A DNA stretch of 64,000 nt from JAWWPG01 sp033850885 (lineage in GTDB: Bacteria; Actinomycetota; Actinomycetes; Propionibacteriales; Nocardioidaceae): the NCBI GenBank assembly GCA_033850885.1, contig JAWWPG010000020.1, positions 115,578-179,577 on the forward strand, written 5' to 3'. Position 1 is the first letter of the stretch; each line of letters starts with the position of its first letter. A program made the position numbers and the translations under genes. The notes under the pieces are model-generated. The model made no database searches. It saw nothing but the letters and a program-made list of their open reading frames with translations, and had not been told where the DNA came from. Of the stretch, positions 57,793-64,000 are shown in pieces.

Positions 57793-59156
57793 CCACCCGG
57801 GCCGCGCTGCGGACCGAAGCCGTCTGCTCGAGAGCCCTGTTCGACCGGGCGCTCGCGGTGACGCCGGGTGGGGTCAACAGCCCGGTGCGGGCCTTCGGTG
57901 CCGTCGGCGGCACGCCACGGTTCATGGCGAGCGGTCGCGGCCCCTACCTCACCGACGTCGACGGTTTCGAGTACGTCGACCTGGTGGGGTCGTGGGGTCC
58001 GATGATCCTGGGTCATGCCCACCCGGAGGTCGTCGAGGCGGTGCGGCGGGCGGTGAGCCTGGGGACGTCGTTCGGCACGCCGTCCGAGCCCGAGGTGATG
58101 CTCGCGGAGGAGATCGTCGCGCGGACGCCCGTCCAGATGGTCCGGCTGGTCTCGTCCGGCACCGAGGCCACGATGTCGGCGATCCGGCTGGCTCGCGGTT
58201 TCACGGGACGGGACCTGGTCGTCAAGTTCGCCGGCTGCTACCACGGCCACGTCGACTCGCTGCTCGCCTCAGCCGGTTCGGGGATGGCCACCTTCGCCAT
58301 TCCTGGCACGCCCGGCGTCCCCGCCGCCTCCACGGCGGCGACGATCGTGCTTGCCTACAACGACATCGAGGCGGTGACGCAGACCTTCGAGGAGTATGGC
58401 GACCGGATCGCGTGCCTGGTCACGGAGGCAGCCCCCGGCAACATGGGGGTGGTGCCGCCGCTGCCAGGCTTCAACGCGGCGCTCGCCGCCGTCTGCCGCG
58501 AGCACGACGCCCTCTTCATCAGCGACGAGGTGATGACCGGCTTCCGGGTCGACAGGTCCGGGCACTGGGGTCTCGACGGCGCTCGGGAGGGCTGGGTGCC
58601 GGACCTGATGACGTTCGGCAAGGTGATGGGCGGCGGATTCCCGGCCGCGGCCTTCGGCGGCCGCAGCGACGTGATGTCCTGCCTGGCCCCGGCAGGTCCG
58701 GTCTACCAGGCCGGCACCTTGTCAGGGAACCCGATCGCGACGACCGCAGGCCTGACCACGCTGCGGCTGGCAACGGACGCGGTCTACGCCCGCCTCGATG
58801 CCGCCGCCGCGAGCGTCAAGGAGCTCGTGGACCAGGCTCTGGGTGAGGCGTCCGTCCCGCATGTCACGCAGGCTGCCGGCAACCTCTTCAGTGTCTTCTT
58901 CGTTGACACCGATGAGATGACGGCCGTCCACGACTTCGGCGATGCGGTACGCCAGGCGCTGCACCGGCACCGGGCGTTCTTCCATGCCATGCTCGAGAGG
59001 GGTGTGTACCTTCCGCCGAGCGCCTACGAGGCATGGTTCGTCAGCGCGACCCACGACGACGAGGCGCTCGAGCGGATCGCTGCCGCCCTGCCGGCTGCCG
59101 CCGCCGCGGCGTCCGCTGCTCCCGACCCTGGTGACGCGACTGCGGGACGAAAGTGA
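57789..59156 (+). CDS. hemL: glutamate-1-semialdehyde 2,1-aminomutase
   Basis: Converts glutamate-1-semialdehyde to 5-aminolevulinate. 455 residues of the class III PLP family. PLP Lys in MTFGKVMGGGFPAAA; FAGCYHGHVDSLL, SGTEATMSAIRLAR and the N-terminal PGGVNSPVRAF are typical. ATG 57789 overlaps the hemB stop. The C-terminus ends in an Ala-rich tail. With hemA upstream, the whole route from Glu-tRNA to uroporphyrinogen III is in one operon. Confidence 0.96.
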   Translation: MTTRAALRTEAVCSRALFDRALAVTPGGVNSPVRAFGAVGGTPRFMASGRGPYLTDVDGFEYVDLVGSWGPMILGHAHPEVVEAVRRAVSLGTSFGTPSEPEVMLAEEIVARTPVQMVRLVSSGTEATMSAIRLARGFTGRDLVVKFAGCYHGHVDSLLASAGSGMATFAIPGTPGVPAASTAATIVLAYNDIEAVTQTFEEYGDRIACLVTEAAPGNMGVVPPLPGFNAALAAVCREHDALFISDEVMTGFRVDRSGHWGLDGAREGWVPDLMTFGKVMGGGFPAAAFGGRSDVMSCLAPAGPVYQAGTLSGNPIATTAGLTTLRLATDAVYARLDAAAASVKELVDQALGEASVPHVTQAAGNLFSVFFVDTDEMTAVHDFGDAVRQALHRHRAFFHAMLERGVYLPPSAYEAWFVSATHDDEALERIAAALPAAAAAASAAPDPGDATAGRK

Positions 59157-59163
59157 GACTGCC

Positions 59164-59820
59164 ATGAGCTCCCCCGACATCACGGTCCTGCACCTGCTCC
59201 GGCACGGCGAGGTCGAGAACCCAGCGGGTGTCCTCTATGGCCTGCTGCCGGGCTTCCACCTCAGCAAGATCGGTGACGAGATGGCGCAGCGCCTCGCGAA
59301 GACGCTCGCCGAACGAGACATCACGCACGTGGTGTCCTCGCCGCTCGAGCGCGCCCAGGAGACCGCCGCCCCCGCCGCGGCGGCCCTCGGGCTCGACGTG
59401 GTGCTCGACGACCGGCTGGTCGAGGCCACCAACAAGTTCCAGGGCAAGCACTTCGGTATCGGCGACGGCGCGCTGAGAAAGCCCTCCACGTGGAGGTACC
59501 TCTACAACCCCTTCCAGCCGTCATGGGGGGAGCCGTACAAGGACGTCGTCGTCAGGATGGTTGCCGCGCTGCACGACGTCCGCGAGGCGGCAGCCGGCCA
59601 CGAGGCGCTGGTCGTCTCCCATCAGCTGCCGATCTGGATCGTCCGGACGTACCTCGAGGGCCGCCGGCTGTTCCATGACCCGCGCCGCCGTCAGTGCAGC
59701 CTCGCGAGCCTGACCAGCATCACGTACACCGGCGCCGACGTGACGGCCATCGCATACTCGGAGCCGGCCGCCGACCTGGTGCCCGCGAGGGTCTCGAAGA
59801 AGCCCGCGGCCGGGGCCTGA
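59164..59820 (+). CDS. histidine phosphatase (phosphoglycerate mutase family)
   Basis: A 218-residue branch-1 histidine phosphatase. Catalytic LLRHGEV near the N-terminus, VSSPLERAQETA, the acid residue region VEATNKFQGKHFG, and the second His in VVSHQLPIW. The insertion between them (RKPSTWRYLYNPFQPSWG) fits the group found before cytochrome c maturation genes (Rv0525 in mycobacteria). Substrate unknown. Starts 7 bases after hemL. Confidence 0.9.
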   Translation: MSSPDITVLHLLRHGEVENPAGVLYGLLPGFHLSKIGDEMAQRLAKTLAERDITHVVSSPLERAQETAAPAAAALGLDVVLDDRLVEATNKFQGKHFGIGDGALRKPSTWRYLYNPFQPSWGEPYKDVVVRMVAALHDVREAAAGHEALVVSHQLPIWIVRTYLEGRRLFHDPRRRQCSLASLTSITYTGADVTAIAYSEPAADLVPARVSKKPAAGA

Positions 59821-59824
59821 GCGG

Positions 59825-60445
59825 ATGCTCGTGCGCCGCTTCGCCGCCGCTGTCCGACGCCCCGTGGCCCTCGCGCCGGGCGGGTGGGGCGCGCGACTCG
59901 TCGTTCCGTTGGTGGCCGCGGCCCTGCTCGCCGCCACCGTGAGCGGCTGCTCGACGTCGGGCGCCAGCTCGAACTCGGACGGCCTCGTCCTGGGCGCGGT
60001 CAACATCATCGCGCCGGCCGACCGAAAAGCCGCCCCAGACCTGTCCGGCGCGCTGGTCGGCGGTGGCCATGCCGACCTGAGCAGTGACGCCGGCCGGGTC
60101 GTGGTGCTGAACGTCTGGGCATCCTGGTGCGTCCCTTGTCGGGCGGAGGCGCCGGGTCTGGTCGAGGCTGCGAAGCTCCTGCCGAAGGTCGCCTTCATGG
60201 GGATCGACATTCGCAACGACGAGAGCAGCGCCGAGTCGTTCACCCGCACCTACCACGTCCCCTACCCGAGTTTCTTCGACCAGGACAGCAGCCTGCTGCT
60301 CCGGCTTCAACAGGTGGTCCCGGTGCCCGCTCAGCCGGTGACGATCATCCTGGACAAGCGGCACCGGGTGGCCGCCTCCATCTACGGCACGACCACCTCG
60401 ACCACGCTCAAGGACATCATCCGTCCGTTGGAGCGTGAGAGATGA
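59825..60445 (+). CDS. TlpA/ResA-type thioredoxin lipoprotein
   Basis: Extracytoplasmic disulfide reductase that keeps apocytochrome c thiols reduced for heme attachment. 206 residues. The signal peptide (LVVPLVAAALLAATVSGC) has lipid-attachment Cys; the thioredoxin domain has WASWCVPCRAE with redox CVPC, and cis-Pro in PAQPVTIIL. It receives electrons from CcdA, encoded next with 4-bp overlap. Confidence 0.93.
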   Translation: MLVRRFAAAVRRPVALAPGGWGARLVVPLVAAALLAATVSGCSTSGASSNSDGLVLGAVNIIAPADRKAAPDLSGALVGGGHADLSSDAGRVVVLNVWASWCVPCRAEAPGLVEAAKLLPKVAFMGIDIRNDESSAESFTRTYHVPYPSFFDQDSSLLLRLQQVVPVPAQPVTIILDKRHRVAASIYGTTTSTTLKDIIRPLERER

Positions 60446-61236
60446 ACCTGGCGGTGCCCGGGCTGCCGACCGAGTCGATCGGTTCCTGGTTCGCCAACAC
60501 GGCGAGCAGCGGCTCGCTGGCCCTCGCCATCCCGGTGGCCTTGATCGCCGGCGCGGTGTCGTTCTTCTCCCCGTGTGTGCTTCCGCTGCTTCCGGGATAC
60601 CTCTCATACATGACCGGGCTCTCCGGCGCCGACATCGTGGCCGGGGGCTCGCGGGGAGTTCGCGGCCGGATGTTCCTCGGCTCCCTGCTCTTCGTCATCG
60701 GTTTCTCTTTGGTGTTCGTGGCGATCGGTGGAGCCTTCGGGCAGCTGGGCTACTACCTGATCGAGTACCAGCGGACGGTCGCGAAGATCCTCGGCGTGCT
60801 GGTGATCGTGCTCGGCCTGGTCTTCATGGGGGTCCTGCCCTGGATGCAGCGAGACCTCCGGGTCCACCGGATGCCTTTCGTCGGAATCGGTGCGGCGCCG
60901 CTGCTCGGGGTGCTCTTCGGCCTCGGCTGGACACCATGCATCGGGCCTACGCTGGCCGCCGTGCTCACGCTCTCCGCCAACAGCGCCGACGCCGGCCGCG
61001 GCAGCTTCCTGGCGTTCGTCTACTGCCTGGGCCTAGGGGTGCCGTTCATGGTCGCGGCCGTCGCGTTCCGGCAGACGCTGGGTGCCGTTGCATTCGTGCG
61101 GAGGCACCAGATGTGGGTCATGAGGCTGGGCGGCGCCATGCTCGTCGGCGTAGGGATCCTGCTGCTGACGGGCGCCTGGGACTCCATGGTCGCCTGGATG
61201 CAGGGACAGGTGGGTCCGGTTGCCCCACCCGTCTGA
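60442..61236 (+). CDS. ccdA: cytochrome c biogenesis protein CcdA
   Basis: Membrane protein that carries reducing power from cytoplasmic thioredoxin to the TlpA-type protein outside. 264 residues with six helices. Redox Cys residues are in FFSPCVLPLLPGYLSY (helix 1) and LGWTPCIGPTL (helix 4), symmetric as in the DsbD core. ATG 60442 overlaps the preceding stop. Confidence 0.95.
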   Translation: MNLAVPGLPTESIGSWFANTASSGSLALAIPVALIAGAVSFFSPCVLPLLPGYLSYMTGLSGADIVAGGSRGVRGRMFLGSLLFVIGFSLVFVAIGGAFGQLGYYLIEYQRTVAKILGVLVIVLGLVFMGVLPWMQRDLRVHRMPFVGIGAAPLLGVLFGLGWTPCIGPTLAAVLTLSANSADAGRGSFLAFVYCLGLGVPFMVAAVAFRQTLGAVAFVRRHQMWVMRLGGAMLVGVGILLLTGAWDSMVAWMQGQVGPVAPPV

Positions 61237-62881
61237 CCAGGAGGTCGTCCCGGCCGCGGACCAGCCGGAGCAGGCAACAGCCGACCAGGCCGCTGCCGGC
61301 CCGGCCACGGGTGGCGCCTCGACGTCCCCGCACGGTTCGGCTCCGGCGCTCAGGCCCCTCGAGTTCCTGCGGTGGGCCTGGCGCCAGCTCACCTCGATGC
61401 GCACGGCCCTGATCCTGCTCTTCCTGCTCGCGATCGCCGCCATCCCCGGCTCGCTCATCCCGCAGGACCGGGTCGACCCGTCGGCCGTCCTGCTGTTCGA
61501 ACAACGTCATCCGGCGATCGCGCCACTCTTCAGGCACATCGGGATGTTCAACGTCTACAGCTCGACGTGGTTCAGTGCGATCTACCTGTTGTTGTTCGTC
61601 TCGCTGCTCGGCTGCATCATCCCGCGGCTCCGGGTCTACCTCCGCTCGGCGAGAGCCCGTCCGCCGAAGGCACCGCGGAACCTGGCCCGGCTGTCGGCGT
61701 ACGACACTTGGACCACCGATGCCGGCGTCGACGAGGAGGTCGAGCGCGCGCGGACGCTGCTGCGCGGCCAGCGGCGGCGTGTCGAGGTGTACCCGTCCGA
61801 CGGCGGCACGGTCGTCAGCGCCGAGAAGGGCTACCTGCGTGAGGCGGGGAACCTCGTCTTCCACGTGGCGGTGCTGGTGGTCCTCGTGGGCTTCGCGGTC
61901 ACCGGCCTCTTCGGGTTCAAGGGCAGCGTTGCGGTCATCGCGGGGCAGGGCTTCTCCGACACGCTCACGCAGTACGACGACTTCACGCCAGGCGCGCGGT
62001 TCAACCCGGACGGTCTGACGCCGTTCAGCTTCACCGTCAGGCACTTCCACGTCACGTACGACACGTCCGGGGCGGGGATCGGGACACCGCTCACCTTCGA
62101 CGCCGCCCTCTCCGTCACCGACCACCCGGGCGCCGCGCCGTATCCCTACGACCTCCAGGTCAACCACCCACTGCAGATCGGCGGAACGTCGGTCTTCCTG
62201 GTCGGGCACGGGTATGCGCCCGTCATCACGGTGCGGGACGGAGACGGGCACGTCGCGTACTCCGGGCCGGTGATCTTCCTGCCGCAGGATGGGTCCTTCA
62301 CGTCATTCGGGGTCATCAAGGCACCGGACGCGCAGCCTGCACAGCTCGGGTTCGAGGGCTACTTCTTCCCAACCGCGAGGCTCGGGCCGGGGGCCACGCC
62401 GTACTCGGCCTTCCCGGCTGCCGACAACCCCGTCCTCTCGCTGGTCGGCTACCACGGTGACCTCGGGCTGGACTCTGGTCTGCCGCAGTCCGTGTACGTG
62501 CTCGACAAGTCCCACCTGACCCCGTTCAAGGCGGCTGCCGGTCGTCCGCGCGCGCTGCTGCTACGGGAGGGGCAGACCGTCGAGCTCGCGAACGGGATGG
62601 GCTCCGTCAGGTTCGACGGCCTCAAGACATGGGTCAAGCTGCAGATCAACGACCAACCAGGCAAGGTGATCCCGCTCGTCGGCGTGCTGGCGGCGATCGC
62701 CGGACTGCTGTGCTCGCTGTTCATCAGACCACGGCGGACCTGGGTCCGGGTGCGAGGGGAGGGTCGGCGTACCGTAGTCGAGGTCGCAGCCCTGGACAGG
62801 GCATCAGGAGGAGACCCCGGTGCCCACGTCAGGCAGGTGGCCGAGGCGCTGCGGCCGGCGGAACCAAAGGAGCCTCAGTGA
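61220..62881 (+). CDS. resB: cytochrome c biogenesis protein ResB (Ccs1)
   Basis: One half of the System II heme-handling synthetase; delivers and attaches heme to apocytochrome c. 553 residues: an Ala/Pro-rich N-terminus of ~45, helices near 63-80 and 115-132, another near 208-228, a large extracytoplasmic domain, and a last helix (VIPLVGVLAAIAGLLCSLFI, about 480-500). TTG 61220 is the only start before the first helix and overlaps ccdA by 17 bases. Works with CcsB. Confidence 0.92.
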   Translation: MPHPSDQEVVPAADQPEQATADQAAAGPATGGASTSPHGSAPALRPLEFLRWAWRQLTSMRTALILLFLLAIAAIPGSLIPQDRVDPSAVLLFEQRHPAIAPLFRHIGMFNVYSSTWFSAIYLLLFVSLLGCIIPRLRVYLRSARARPPKAPRNLARLSAYDTWTTDAGVDEEVERARTLLRGQRRRVEVYPSDGGTVVSAEKGYLREAGNLVFHVAVLVVLVGFAVTGLFGFKGSVAVIAGQGFSDTLTQYDDFTPGARFNPDGLTPFSFTVRHFHVTYDTSGAGIGTPLTFDAALSVTDHPGAAPYPYDLQVNHPLQIGGTSVFLVGHGYAPVITVRDGDGHVAYSGPVIFLPQDGSFTSFGVIKAPDAQPAQLGFEGYFFPTARLGPGATPYSAFPAADNPVLSLVGYHGDLGLDSGLPQSVYVLDKSHLTPFKAAAGRPRALLLREGQTVELANGMGSVRFDGLKTWVKLQINDQPGKVIPLVGVLAAIAGLLCSLFIRPRRTWVRVRGEGRRTVVEVAALDRASGGDPGAHVRQVAEALRPAEPKEPQ

Positions 62882-63912
62882 CCGAGACCTACGCCCATCT
62901 GAGTAACAACGCCGTCTACTCGGCCACCATCGTGTTCACCCTGGCGATGATCGCGCATGTCGCGGAGTGGGCGCTGGCGCGGCAGCTGACGGCGCCTCTC
63001 GCGGGCCCGCTCCAGCGAGCGCTGGTGCCCGCCCGGACCGCCGGCTCCGGGGTCGTCGACGGAGCTGTGACCGGTACGTCGGCCGCTGACGCGGCCGGAT
63101 CCGGCGACGCCCACGCAGCGGCGGCCCGCGACGGGGACGACCTCGAGCGGAGCGACCGGTTCGGGCGGATCGGGTTCGGTCTGACGGTGCTCGGGTTCCT
63201 CGTGCTGGCCGTCGGCGTCGTCTTCCGCGGCATCGCCGCCCAGCGGGTGCCGTGGGGCAACATGTACGAGTTCTCGATCACCGGGTGTCTGGCGGTCTGC
63301 GCGGCGTACATCGTGATGGTCCGCAAGTACGACACCAGATGGCTGGGGCTGCTCGTCACCGGGTTCCTGGTCATCGTGCTCGGCATCGCGGTGATCGTGC
63401 TCTACCGGCCGTTGACCCCGTTGGTGCCGGCACTGCACTCCTACTGGCTGATGATCCACGTCTCCTCCGCGGCCGTCGCCGGCGGTGCTTACACAGTGGG
63501 AGCGCTCGCTTCCGTCCTCTACCTGCTGCGGCGACGCCTGGAGCGCAAAGCGGTCGAGCATCCCGACCTGCCGAGGACCGGCTTCCTGTGGCGGACACCG
63601 CCGGCAGAGGCGATCGACCGGGTCGCCTATCGGGTGCACGCGTTCGCCTTCCCGCTGTGGACGTTCGCCGTGATGTGCGGTGCGATCTGGGCGCAGTACG
63701 CGTGGGGCCGCTTCTGGGGCTGGGATCCCAAGGAGGTCTGGGCTTTCATCACCTGGGTCGCGTACGCCGCTTACCTGCACGCCAGGGCCACGGCGGGCTG
63801 GCAGGGGCGCTCGGCCGCGTACGTGGCACTGCTCGGCTATGCCACGTTCCTGTTCAACTTCGTGGGGATCAACCTCTTCGGGTCCGGGCTGCACTCGTAC
63901 GCCGGCATGTAG
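62878..63912 (+). CDS. ccsB: System II cytochrome c synthetase subunit CcsB (CcsA family)
   Basis: Membrane heme-binding half of the synthetase. 344 residues with about eight helices. The tryptophan-rich heme-binding loop (WWD domain) is WGRFWGWDPKEVWAFITW; conserved His residues flank it (LHSYWLMIHVSS; VGINLFGSGLHSYAGM at the end). GTG 62878 overlaps the resB stop. Last gene of the hem-to-ccs series (Rv0529 in mycobacteria); a palindromic repeat element follows. Confidence 0.94.
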   Translation: MTETYAHLSNNAVYSATIVFTLAMIAHVAEWALARQLTAPLAGPLQRALVPARTAGSGVVDGAVTGTSAADAAGSGDAHAAAARDGDDLERSDRFGRIGFGLTVLGFLVLAVGVVFRGIAAQRVPWGNMYEFSITGCLAVCAAYIVMVRKYDTRWLGLLVTGFLVIVLGIAVIVLYRPLTPLVPALHSYWLMIHVSSAAVAGGAYTVGALASVLYLLRRRLERKAVEHPDLPRTGFLWRTPPAEAIDRVAYRVHAFAFPLWTFAVMCGAIWAQYAWGRFWGWDPKEVWAFITWVAYAAYLHARATAGWQGRSAAYVALLGYATFLFNFVGINLFGSGLHSYAGM

Positions 63913-63937
63913 CCCCCGTCCGGGATCGACCCCCTCC

Positions 63938-64000
63938 CGCGAATTGCGGGAAAGTGCACCTCGAGAGGGCCGGCGAGGGTGCACTTTCCCGCAATTCGCG
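63938..64000. repeat. palindromic repeat element, copy 2 (perfect arms)
   Basis: Arms of 23 bases (63938-63960 and 63978-64000) are perfect inverted copies around a 17-base loop; the right arm begins GGTGCACTTTCCCGC. The right arm matches copy 1 at 11934-11955 without a mismatch over 22 bases. It may continue past the window edge. Could double as a terminator for the ccs genes. Confidence 0.85.

Overview
The window comes from a high-GC, free-living actinobacterium. Signs of this are Lsr2, a 33-codon bS22 gene, DisA next to RadA, Rex directly before hemA, many GTG starts, dense 4-bp start/stop overlaps, and TAGNNT -10 boxes placed 6-7 bases before start codons. The genus cannot be fixed from sequence alone. 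Nearly every gene is chromosomal housekeeping; no phage, transposase, plasmid, CRISPR, tRNA or rRNA gene was seen.

Layout. (1) 1-5360: 3' end of ftsH, then the folate operon folE-folP-NTF2-like-folB-folK, DUF3180 and a coiled-coil membrane protein. (2) 5413-9115: a glycine betaine/choline-type ABC importer whose ATPase diverges from its two permeases and lipoprotein. (3) 9186-13675: a stand-alone NuoD-like protein, a maltose-acetyltransferase-like enzyme, a DUF3105 protein, an LLM oxidoreductase and a MidA/NDUFAF7-type methyltransferase. (4) 13876-19242: a NarL-type two-component system followed by a MacB/FtsX-type ABC exporter. (5) 19392-26843: arginine operon argC-J-B-D-R-G-H, without argF. 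(6) 26844-27612: a gene-free, repeat-packed spacer. (7) 27613-34901: DUF2520 protein, panC, coaX (no panD between them), lysS, lsr2, clpC. (8) 34898-40920: mutY, an exported protein of unknown function, a symmetric array of 22-bp repeats, disA, radA, a VOC protein, a Cys-rich protein. (9) 41002-49981: ppx, a TIM-barrel isomerase-like protein, a mini biotin carrier, proline dehydrogenase, an AcuC-like deacetylase, a BldC-type HTH protein, bS22, an atypical SDR, a PlsC acyltransferase, a membrane protein, a HAD phosphatase. (10) 50146-63912: acyl-CoA synthetase, glutaredoxin-like protein, rex-hemA-hemC-hemD-hemB-hemL, a histidine phosphatase and the System II cytochrome c maturation genes (thioredoxin-like protein, ccdA, resB, ccsB).

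Gene order matches two separate mycobacterial blocks as I remember them: ftsH-fol...pan-lysS-lsr2-clpC...disA-radA (around Rv3610c-Rv3585c) and ppx...bS22...rex/hem...ccs (around Rv0496-Rv0529). Here they adjoin, and about 22 kb (transporter, NuoD/methyltransferase, two-component/ABC and arginine genes) lies inside the first block.

How parts connect. Heme synthesis (hemA-L) is followed by the machinery that attaches heme to cytochrome c. A Rex-like operator overlaps the predicted promoter, so heme supply is probably tied to the NADH/NAD ratio. clpC carries a ClgR-like box. The most unusual items are: the NuoD-like protein, which has Trp where complex I has its quinone-binding Tyr and keeps the Arg methylated by NDUFAF7, with an NDUFAF7-family methyltransferase encoded nearby; a 23-bp-arm palindromic element present twice, 52 kb apart; two dense short-repeat spacers; and a recurrent leaderless-promoter layout, including a divergent pair whose start codons are 3 bp apart.
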